Notes under the pieces: generated by a model
Databases searched by the model: none
The model's input: only the letters and a program-made list of their open reading frames with translations
What the model was told of the DNA's origin: nothing
From: Chloroflexota bacterium
GTDB taxonomy: Bacteria; Chloroflexota; Dehalococcoidia; Lucifugimonadales; JACPCK01
Length of the DNA: 48,000 bases
Reading direction: 5' to 3'
Assembly (NCBI GenBank): GCA_016179845.1
Contig: JACPCK010000035.1
Location: forward strand, 1 to 48,000
In this document: positions 40,034 to 46,626 of the stretch, in pieces
Layout of the letters: every line of letters starts with the position of its first letter
Numbering within the stretch: the first letter of the stretch is position 1
Program-made: the position numbers and the translations under genes

Positions 40034-40808
40034 GGCTACCTCCCTGAATAAGCAGAGCATGTAGCAGCTTGGAGTAACGGAGTATCTCCTCGCTACGCTC
40101 CAGGCCCTCAGCCCGGGGGCGCGGCAGGTCAACCTCTACCACGCCGACGACGCGCCCCGGCCGGGCAGATAGGACAGCTATGCGGTCCGAGAGGATTACT
40201 GCCTCAGCAATGCTGTGGGTGACAAAGACCACCGTCTTCTTGGTGGCCTCCCAGATCCGCAAGAGCTCGTACCGCATGGCGGCCCGGGTGATTTCGTCCA
40301 GGGACCCCAGGGGCTCATCCATAAGGAGAAGCGTGGGGTTGAAGGCCAGCGTGCGGGCCAGAGCAACCCTCTGCTGCATGCCGCCCGAGAGTTGGTATGG
40401 GTAATAGTGGGGGAACCGCTCCAGGCCCACCAGGCGCAGCAACTCCTCAGGAGGGATATGCCCGTTTCCTCCTCGGGCCCGGTTCACCTGGATAGGCAGA
40501 CGGATGTTGTCCTTGACCGTGCGCCAGGGCAGCAGGGCGGGGTCCTGGAAGACGTAGCCAACGGCCTTTTCGGCCTGTGCCTCCTTGGGATGCTTGCCAC
40601 CGATGGTTACCGATCCAGCAGTAGTCTCCATGAGCCCACCGATGATGCGGAGGAGGGTAGACTTGCCGCACCCGCTTGGCCCCAGGATGCTCAGGAACTC
40701 GCCGTAGGCTACATCCAGAGTGACATCGTCCAGGGCCGTCAGAGCCTGCTTCCCTGAGCCAAAGGTCTTGCTGACACCTTCTACTCGGACATGAGGTACC
40801 CTGGCCAT
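40011..40808 (-). CDS. ABC transporter ATP-binding protein, NitT/TauT type
   Basis: A 265-residue ATPase of the SsuB/TauB/ThiZ group. Walker A GPSGCGKST, Q-loop VFQDPALLPWRTV, signature LSGGMQQRVALART, Walker B LLLMDEPLGSLD and switch His in VFVTHSIAEAV are all intact. It is the first gene of the transporter operon and lies downstream of a leader with a terminator and a competing hairpin, so its transcription is likely controlled by attenuation. Confidence 0.93.
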   Translation of the reverse strand: MARVPHVRVEGVSKTFGSGKQALTALDDVTLDVAYGEFLSILGPSGCGKSTLLRIIGGLMETTAGSVTIGGKHPKEAQAEKAVGYVFQDPALLPWRTVKDNIRLPIQVNRARGGNGHIPPEELLRLVGLERFPHYYPYQLSGGMQQRVALARTLAFNPTLLLMDEPLGSLDEITRAAMRYELLRIWEATKKTVVFVTHSIAEAVILSDRIAVLSARPGRVVGVVEVDLPRPRAEGLERSEEILRYSKLLHALLIQGGSHAAPAGR

Positions 40809-40835
40809 AACCTGACCTCTCGTAATCCACAGTGC

Positions 40836-40919
40836 AAATAAAAAGCTGCGGCCACTACGTAACTCAAAAGTTACCGTCGCGGCCGCAGCCTTTCCCGCAG
40901 GACTGCTGAGAGGCTGCGG
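40836..40919 (-). promoter_or_regulatory. Leader with mutually exclusive antiterminator and terminator hairpins (riboswitch-like)
   Basis: On the minus strand CCGCAGCC (40919-40912) pairs with GGCTGCGG (40890-40883). GGCTGCGG also forms part of GCTGCGGCC (40889-40881), which pairs with GGCCGCAGC (40853-40845) around an inner GTAAC/GTTAC hairpin and is followed by TTTTTATTT: an intrinsic terminator ~28 nt before the ATPase start. The two pairings exclude each other, the classic expression platform of a riboswitch or attenuator. A GCGGAGGGG/CCCC-A-TCCGC hairpin lies further upstream. No TPP, FMN, SAM or cobalamin consensus was recognised. Confidence 0.6.
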
Positions 40920-40981
40920 ATGGGGTCAACTAGGCCCCCTCCGCCTGGAAACCGGCAACAGACCCTGGACGCTCTTAAAAC

Positions 40982-41010
40982 AGTCTAAGGATACCCTCGC
41001 CGGACGTCAA
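40982..41010 (-). promoter_or_regulatory. Promoter of the ABC transporter leader
   Basis: On the minus strand TTGACG (41010-41005), 17-bp spacer, TAGACT (40987-40982). Gives a leader of about 165 nt before the ATPase ATG. Confidence 0.5.
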
Positions 41011-41019
41011 TCCCCTGTA

Positions 41020-41163
41020 CTAGTACTTCCTTGCGAAAAGAGAGATATGAGAAGCCGCTCATGGTGAGCTTGTCGAACCACGAGCGGCTCGCCCTTCGAC
41101 AGGCTCAGGGTGAGCGGGGTTGGGGCGGACCTCGCACATGCGAACTTATGCAACCAGTACTAG
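41020..41163. repeat. CTAG-flanked repeat, type D, with internal REP hairpin
   Basis: CTAGTACTTCC at the left and CCAGTACTAG at the right (inverted ends CTAGTACT). Inside, GCTTGTCGAA and TTCGACAGGC form the arms of a REP hairpin (GGTGAGCTTGTCGAACCACG / CCCTTCGACAGGCTCAGGG). It separates the divergent ABC leader and nuoE. Bases 41164-41251 hold the nuoE upstream region with GCAC-AAA-GTGC. Confidence 0.6.
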
Positions 41164-41251
41164 TTTGCACAAAGTGCTATTTAGCCGCAATGCTTGGTTG
41201 CCAGAGGGCGGGCTGGACTGTCCTTGTAAGGTGAACGCGCCCTATGGTAGC

Positions 41252-41776
41252 ATGTCCGTCAGTGCAATATTTCACGAGGTTCCCTTGACTCAGGAGAGGG
41301 CCGGCCTTCGCCAGCAGGCACGCGAGATTCTGGAGAGCCACCGCAAGAGCCAGAGCACCGTCACCGTTCTCTCCTGCCTGCTGGCCCTGGAAGACCACCT
41401 GGGGTGGCTTCCCGAGGAGGCCATCGATGAGGCGGCCCGGTTCAACAACGTTTCAACCAACGACGTATGGGCTGTGGCCTCTTTCTACACCAACTTTCGG
41501 CTCAGTCCCCCCCCCGCCCATACTATCGAGGTGTGCTGGGGGCCAACCTGCCACATAAAAGGCGCCATGGCGGTCCTGGCCCACATCCAGGACGCCCTGC
41601 ACCTGAATAGTGAGGGTGATACGGCTGATGGAGGCGTTACCCTCAAGTACAACACCTGTCTTGGCGCTTGCGCCCAGGCCCCGGTCGTCATGGCTGACCA
41701 CCATCTGATGGGACCCGCTTCTCCCCAGGAGGCTGCCGAACTGGTGAGAAGGCTTGTCGGCCTCGCTGGAGATTAG
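41252..41776 (+). CDS. nuoE: NuoE-like [2Fe-2S] subunit
   Basis: A 174-residue protein of the 24-kDa complex I/hydrogenase subunit family. The helical N-terminal part holds TVLSCLLALEDHLGWLPEEAI; the thioredoxin-like ferredoxin domain ligands are CWGPTC (C-x4-C) and CLGAC (C-x3-C), binding one [2Fe-2S] cluster. ATG 41252 matches the family start. It is the first gene of a NuoE-NuoF-NuoG-like set, 6 nt before nuoF. The lack of other nuo genes nearby suggests a soluble NAD(P)H-linked module, as in bifurcating hydrogenases or formate dehydrogenases, not complex I. Confidence 0.9.
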   Translation: MSVSAIFHEVPLTQERAGLRQQAREILESHRKSQSTVTVLSCLLALEDHLGWLPEEAIDEAARFNNVSTNDVWAVASFYTNFRLSPPPAHTIEVCWGPTCHIKGAMAVLAHIQDALHLNSEGDTADGGVTLKYNTCLGACAQAPVVMADHHLMGPASPQEAAELVRRLVGLAGD

Positions 41777-41782
41777 CCCAGC

Positions 41783-43546
41783 ATGACCGAAGCGTATGAG
41801 GCCCTGGCGAGGGAGGCCCGCCGCAGGGCAGAGGTCCTGGAAGCCCAAACCAGGATTCTTGTGGGGACCGCGCTGTGTGGCAAGGCCTCCGGGGCCGACC
41901 AGGTGGCCGAGACCCTTCGGAATGAGATGGCCCGAAGGGGAATAGCCGGGGTGGTGGAAGATGTGGGATGCCTCGGTCTCTGCTACGCGGAGCCCCTGGT
42001 GGACGTGAGCAAGCCAGGCGGCGCCCGCATCCTGTACAGCAGGGTGACGCCCGACAGGGCCCGCCGCGTTGTCGAAGGGTATCTCCTGAGTCAGGACCCC
42101 CTTTCTGACCTGGCTCTGGCCACCTGGGGCCCAGAGCCGTACAAAGGGATCCCCTCTATCGAAAGCCTCGACGTATGGCGGCTGCAGAAACGTGTCGCCA
42201 CCCGGAACTGCGGCCTTATCTCTCCCACGGACATATACCAATACATAGCGGCGGGTGGATACGCGGCCCTTGACCGTGCCCTGAGCGGCGTGACCCCTCA
42301 GCAAGTCATAGAAGAGGTCACCAAGTCGGGCCTTCGAGGCAGGGGGGGTGCTGCCTTCCCCACGGGCACCAAGTGGGGTTTCTTAGCCCGGTCCCCCGGC
42401 CCCGTCAAGTACATCCTCTGCAACTGCGAAGAGGGTGACCCGGGAGCTTTCAACGATAAGGGAATCCTGGAAAGCGACCCCCACACGGTCGTCGAAGGCA
42501 TCACCATCGCAGGCTACGCTACAGGGGCCAGCTACGGCCACATCTTCATCCGCCATGGTCACGAAGGGCCCATCTCCAGGGCCCGCCAAGCCATAGAGGC
42601 TGCGCGCGAGGCAGGCCTCCTGGGCCGCAATATCCTGGGCTCGAGCTTCAGTTTCGATATTGAGGTAGCGCTGACGGGTGAGTCCTACGTCTCCGGCGAG
42701 GAGACGGCCTTGATGGAGGCCATCGAAGGCAAACGGGCCATGCCCCGATTCCGCCCCCCCTTCCCCGCCCAGGTGGGCCTGTGGGGACGGCCCAGCAACG
42801 TCAACAACGTGAAAACCTTGGCCTACATACCTGAGATCGTCTCCAGAGGAGGGTCCTGGTTCGCCTCTATTGGCACTGAGGGCAGCAAGGGTACCGTTGT
42901 TCTATGCATAACAGGCTCCGTGGCCCGGCCTGGGATGTATGAGGTGCCCCTGGGCATGACCCTATCGCAAGCCATCTCCGACCTGGCCGGGGGTGTGCCG
43001 GAAGGCCGAAAGCTCAAGCTGCTCCAGACTGGCGGACCCCTGGGAGGGGTCCTTGACGGCGAGAAGGCGGACATCCCTATGGACTTCGAGGCTATGGCCA
43101 AGGCGGGCGCCATCCTGGGCTCCGGTGGAATCATCGTGGGCGACGACAGGCTCTGTGCCGTGGACCTCACCAGGGTCCTGGTGGCCTTCTGCCAGTTTGA
43201 GTCCTGCGGAAAGTGCTTCCCCTGTCGGCTGGGCATGACCCACCTCCTTGAGGTGATGGAGCGCATCGCCTCCGGCAGGGGTGAGCCCCAGGACCTGGAA
43301 CTCATGAACACGGTCGGCCAGGCTATGACTATGGGCTCCCTGTGCGGCCACGGCCAGTTGGGTTATAACCCAGTCTCCTCGGCCCTACGCTACTTTGAGA
43401 ATGACTTCCGATACCACCTGGAGAAGAAGAGGTGCCCTACGGGGAGCTGCGACGGTCCCCGCTTCACCCCATCGAGGACACGCCCCACTGCTTACCCTGG
43501 CCTGCTGCCAGCCTCAGCCCCCGCCTATGCTCCCAGCCCCAGCTAG
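41783..43546 (+). CDS. nuoF: NuoF-like NAD(P)H-binding flavoprotein subunit
   Basis: A 587-residue protein. Residues ~1-120 are a thioredoxin-like ferredoxin domain (CGKASGADQVAETL, CLGLCYAEPLV) fused before the 51-kDa domain, as in HndC/HydB-type subunits. GLRGRGGAAFPTGTKW binds NADH, CNCEEGDPGAFNDK and YIRHGHEGP-like FIRHGHEG flank the FMN site, and an SLBB region follows. The last cluster is ESCGKCFPCRLGM with SLCGHGQ (4Fe-4S, N3 type). The end reads KKRCPTGSC then a Pro/Ala-rich tail; the C-terminal two-cluster ferredoxin of HndC/HydB is missing. It overlaps no neighbour; the large subunit starts 20 nt later. Confidence 0.9.
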   Translation: MTEAYEALAREARRRAEVLEAQTRILVGTALCGKASGADQVAETLRNEMARRGIAGVVEDVGCLGLCYAEPLVDVSKPGGARILYSRVTPDRARRVVEGYLLSQDPLSDLALATWGPEPYKGIPSIESLDVWRLQKRVATRNCGLISPTDIYQYIAAGGYAALDRALSGVTPQQVIEEVTKSGLRGRGGAAFPTGTKWGFLARSPGPVKYILCNCEEGDPGAFNDKGILESDPHTVVEGITIAGYATGASYGHIFIRHGHEGPISRARQAIEAAREAGLLGRNILGSSFSFDIEVALTGESYVSGEETALMEAIEGKRAMPRFRPPFPAQVGLWGRPSNVNNVKTLAYIPEIVSRGGSWFASIGTEGSKGTVVLCITGSVARPGMYEVPLGMTLSQAISDLAGGVPEGRKLKLLQTGGPLGGVLDGEKADIPMDFEAMAKAGAILGSGGIIVGDDRLCAVDLTRVLVAFCQFESCGKCFPCRLGMTHLLEVMERIASGRGEPQDLELMNTVGQAMTMGSLCGHGQLGYNPVSSALRYFENDFRYHLEKKRCPTGSCDGPRFTPSRTRPTAYPGLLPASAPAYAPSPS

Positions 43547-43566
43547 CTGTTCAAGGAGAGAAACCG

Positions 43567-46308
43567 ATGGCCGATGAGGTGACCCTTCGGATCGACGGGA
43601 GGGAGGTCAAGACCCGCGCGGGGAAGACGGTGATCCAGGCGGCCATGGATGCCGGCATCTATGTTCCCTACCTGTGCTACTGGCCCGGGATGAGGCCCTA
43701 CGGGGCCTGCCGAATGTGTGTGGTGGAGGTTGAAGGGACGCGAGGCACCCCTGCTTCCTGCACTTTGCCCGTATCTAACGGTATGGTGGTCAAAACAGAC
43801 ACCCCCCCGATCCAGCAGCTCCGTAGAAACATCCTGGAGCTACTGCTTTCGGAGCACCCCCACGGCTGTCTCACCTGCCACCGTATCGAGCTGTGCGGCC
43901 CCACAGATATCTGCTTGAGACACGTAGGGGTCACCGACAGGTGTGTGGTATGTCCCAAGAACGAAAGGTGTGAGCTCAAGGATACGGTCCGCTACGTTGA
44001 CGTCAGCATGGAGCTGCCCTTCACCTACAACTACCGCAGCACCGAAATCCACGTTCGGGACCCCTTCTACGACCGGGACTACAACCTGTGCATCGTATGC
44101 GCCCGCTGCACCCGCGTATGTGACGAGGTGCGGGGCGACGACGCCATCGCCGTAGTGGAGCGGGCTGGCAAGGTCCTGGTGGGGACTACCTTCGGAACAT
44201 CCCTGCTGGAATCGGGATGCGAGTTCTGCGGAGCCTGCATCGATGTGTGCCCTGTAGGCGCACTGGTGGAGAGGGACTACAAGTGGGAGAAGGCGGCAAG
44301 GGTGATCAAGTCTATTTGCCCCCACTGTCCGGTGGGCTGCCAGGTAAAGCTGGAGGTCGACGGGCGTGGCCGGATAATTCGCTCCGTTGGTGACTGGACC
44401 ACTCCTGCTAGCAGGGGCCAGCTCTGCTTCAAAGGCAAGTTCGGCATGGACTTTGTTAACCACAGGCGCCGTGTTACCCATCCCCTCATCAGAGAGGTGG
44501 AGGATTTTGTGGAATCTACGTGGGAACAGGCGTTGAGCTATCTGGCCGGGAAATTGAAAGGCTACAAGAACGGCACCTTCGCCCTCCTCGTCTCGCCGCG
44601 GGCCACTAACGAGGACCTCTACCTGGCCCAGAAGTTCGCCCGGGTTGTGATGGGCACCAACAGCGTGGACACCTCCACCAACCTGAGGCCAGAGCTGACC
44701 GCTCCCCTGAAGGAGTCCCTTGGCTTCATGGCCACTACAAACCCTACCTGGGACCTGGAGCAGGCCAGGGTGGCCCTGGTGGTAAACAGCAACCTGACCG
44801 AGGAGCACAACGTGGCCGCCGTACCCTTGAAGAAGGCCCATAAGAATGGCCAGAAGCTCCTGGTGGTGGACCCCAGGGAGGTGGAACTGACCCGGTATGC
44901 TGATGTCTGGCTGAGGCCCCGGCCTGGCACGGAGGCGGTCCTCCTGAGAGGCCTCCTGCGAGTCGTTGTAGAGGAAGGGCTGGAGAACCGGGACTTTGTG
45001 GATGAGCGGTGCCAGGGCATGGAGGAGCTGAAGGAGTCCCTTCTCCGCGGCTTGGATCTCGCTGAAGTTGAGGAGGTTACCGGCGTCCACCGGGACCTGA
45101 TAGTCAAGGCAGCCCAGCTCTTCGCCGGCTCCAGGCCCAGCGCCATCCTCTACGCCCTCGACAACGTGCCCATTGAACAGAGGGTAGAGGTGGTTCGTGT
45201 CCTGACAGACCTGGCTCTCCTCACAGGAAACCTGGGTGTCGCCGGAGGAGGCCTGTTCCCGCTTCGACCAGGGGCCAACGAGCAGGGCGCCTACGACGTG
45301 GGCTGTGCTCCATTCCTCCTTCCTGGACAGGCTGGCCTGGAAGAGGAAGATGCCCGCCGTCGAGTAAGGGAGGCCTGGGGCCAGCCGGTCCCAGCGGAGG
45401 AGGGCGTGGGGGCCCGCGAGGTCTTTGCGGCAGTCCAAGAGGGCCGTATCAAGGCGATGCTCATCATTGGCGATAGCCCTACCTTTGACGAGGAGGCCCT
45501 TCACACCCTTGGCCGCCTGGAGTTCCTGGCTGTCCAGGAATCCTTTCTGAGCCCTCTGGCCCAGCGGGCCCACGTTGTGCTGCCCCTGGCCCCCTTCACC
45601 GAGGTTGAGGGGACTGTTACTAATCTGGAGCGCCGGGTGCAGCTAGTGCGCCAGGTAGTGGAGCCCCGCAGAGAGGCTCGGGCCCCCTGGTGGGCCCTTT
45701 GCCAACTGGCCCAGCGCATGGGCGCCGAAGGCTTCCAGTACAGAGAGCCTGCCGATGTTTTCACTGAGGTCACGCGGCTGGTTCATCTCTATGGTGGGCT
45801 GAGCTATCAGCGGCTGGAGGCAGGGGGTCTCCACTGGCCCTGCCCTAGCCAGGACCATCCAGGGACCCCGGTCCTCTACACCGAAGGCTTTCCCCAGGGA
45901 AAGGCCCGGCTAGCAGCCTTGGGTTCTGTTTCGATATCTCCGATCACCCCTTCCGAGTTCCCCTACCTCTTTGTGCCAGGCCGTGTGCTGCACCAGCCCG
46001 ACCGGCCTATGGAAGTCGTTTCAGACGAAGGTCTGAACTCTATCAAGAGGGACGAGGTAATAGAGCTACATCCGGCCGACGCCGCTTCCCAGGGCATAGA
46101 AGAGGACGACTGGCTAGTGGTGATGACGGCCGGAGGCGAGCGGCTGAGAGGCAGAGCCAGGCTCAACGGGGCCCACAGGGGCGTCCTATCTGCCGCCACC
46201 CTCTTCGGTGCCCTGATGGTGCAACTGGAAACATCCAGAGAGCCGGATGTCATGCTTCGGGTACCTGGTCTTGACATAGTGCCAGCACGCCTGGAAAGGC
46301 TTCGCTAG
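43567..46308 (+). CDS. NuoG / formate-dehydrogenase-like large iron-sulfur subunit lacking the catalytic residue pair
   Basis: A 913-residue protein. In order: [2Fe-2S] domain with Cys37, Cys48, Cys51 and Cys65; NuoG-type His-Cys cluster (HPHGCLTCHRIELCG); a segment with CVVCPKNERC; two 4Fe-4S clusters (CIVCARCTRVC, CEFCGACIDVCP); and a molybdopterin-type domain whose entry cluster is CPHCPVGC with a later Cys in RGQLCFKG. Where formate dehydrogenases have Cys or Sec followed by His (after N-x-V-D), this protein reads NSVDTSTNLRPE, with Arg and Pro near residues 374-375. The molybdopterin-binding C-terminal domain (HQPDRPMEVVSDEGLN) remains. GGAG precedes ATG 43567. The stop is in the CTAG of a type A repeat. 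Confidence 0.85.
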   Translation: MADEVTLRIDGREVKTRAGKTVIQAAMDAGIYVPYLCYWPGMRPYGACRMCVVEVEGTRGTPASCTLPVSNGMVVKTDTPPIQQLRRNILELLLSEHPHGCLTCHRIELCGPTDICLRHVGVTDRCVVCPKNERCELKDTVRYVDVSMELPFTYNYRSTEIHVRDPFYDRDYNLCIVCARCTRVCDEVRGDDAIAVVERAGKVLVGTTFGTSLLESGCEFCGACIDVCPVGALVERDYKWEKAARVIKSICPHCPVGCQVKLEVDGRGRIIRSVGDWTTPASRGQLCFKGKFGMDFVNHRRRVTHPLIREVEDFVESTWEQALSYLAGKLKGYKNGTFALLVSPRATNEDLYLAQKFARVVMGTNSVDTSTNLRPELTAPLKESLGFMATTNPTWDLEQARVALVVNSNLTEEHNVAAVPLKKAHKNGQKLLVVDPREVELTRYADVWLRPRPGTEAVLLRGLLRVVVEEGLENRDFVDERCQGMEELKESLLRGLDLAEVEEVTGVHRDLIVKAAQLFAGSRPSAILYALDNVPIEQRVEVVRVLTDLALLTGNLGVAGGGLFPLRPGANEQGAYDVGCAPFLLPGQAGLEEEDARRRVREAWGQPVPAEEGVGAREVFAAVQEGRIKAMLIIGDSPTFDEEALHTLGRLEFLAVQESFLSPLAQRAHVVLPLAPFTEVEGTVTNLERRVQLVRQVVEPRREARAPWWALCQLAQRMGAEGFQYREPADVFTEVTRLVHLYGGLSYQRLEAGGLHWPCPSQDHPGTPVLYTEGFPQGKARLAALGSVSISPITPSEFPYLFVPGRVLHQPDRPMEVVSDEGLNSIKRDEVIELHPADAASQGIEEDDWLVVMTAGGERLRGRARLNGAHRGVLSAATLFGALMVQLETSREPDVMLRVPGLDIVPARLERLR

Positions 46309-46477
46309 TGCCCCGTCCCTGAAATACGCTTACGAATTGTCATTGCGAGGAGTCCCGACGCGTCAGGACGACGAAGCAATCTGGCGGTGGGACAGACCCC
46401 GCCGCGAGATTGCCACGGCCCTCCTTCGTCGGGCCTCGCAATGACATTGGAGGTGAACTAAGGAGACTCCACGCTAG
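46305..46477. repeat. Type A dispersed repeat with a type B-like right end
   Basis: CTAGTGCCCCGTCCCTGAAA at the left; the interior is type A with a small variation (GAGTCCCGACGCGTCAGGACGACG). The right end reads GAACTAAGGAGACTCCACGCTAG, which is the type B end. The left CTAG holds the stop codon of the large subunit. It separates that gene from the GltD-like gene. Confidence 0.85.
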
Positions 46478-46481
46478 TCTG

Positions 46482-46524
46482 TTGTGCAAATGAGCACACA
46501 AAGAATGAGCACCCGTGGTATCAT
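46482..46524 (+). promoter_or_regulatory. CRP/FNR-type site and activator-dependent promoter of the GltD-like gene
   Basis: TGTGC-AAATGA-GCACA (46483-46498) is a perfect 5-6-5 palindrome of the CRP/FNR-family type. TATCAT (46519-46524) is a plausible -10 with no matching -35. With a start near 46531 the palindrome centres about 41 bp upstream, the class II activator position. Confidence 0.45.
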
Positions 46525-46626
46525 GTATTCGAGAAAAATTTAACAATCCACCTGGTCTGACCTGTTGGGTCAGTATCTGTGCCTGCCCAAAGTCGCATCT
46601 GACCGTCCTATAAGCAAGGAGGCACC

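Noticed and set aside
40809-40980. Thiamine (TPP) riboswitch before the ThiY-like transporter
   Set aside because: On the minus strand no CUGAGA/ACCC pair or CUGGAUAAU-like segment is present; only the terminator and antiterminator can be supported.
43840-45573. 577-codon open frame on the minus strand
   Set aside because: Exactly antisense to the large iron-sulfur subunit, which has full domain support; the frame is a by-product of high G+C codon use.
43567-46308. Selenocysteine (in-frame TGA) at the formate-dehydrogenase active site
   Set aside because: The frame contains no internal TGA and the aligned position is occupied by an ordinary Arg codon.
1802-46477. CRISPR array or tandem repeat system
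   Set aside because: The repeats are single, dispersed copies tens of kilobases apart, without regular spacers or cas genes.
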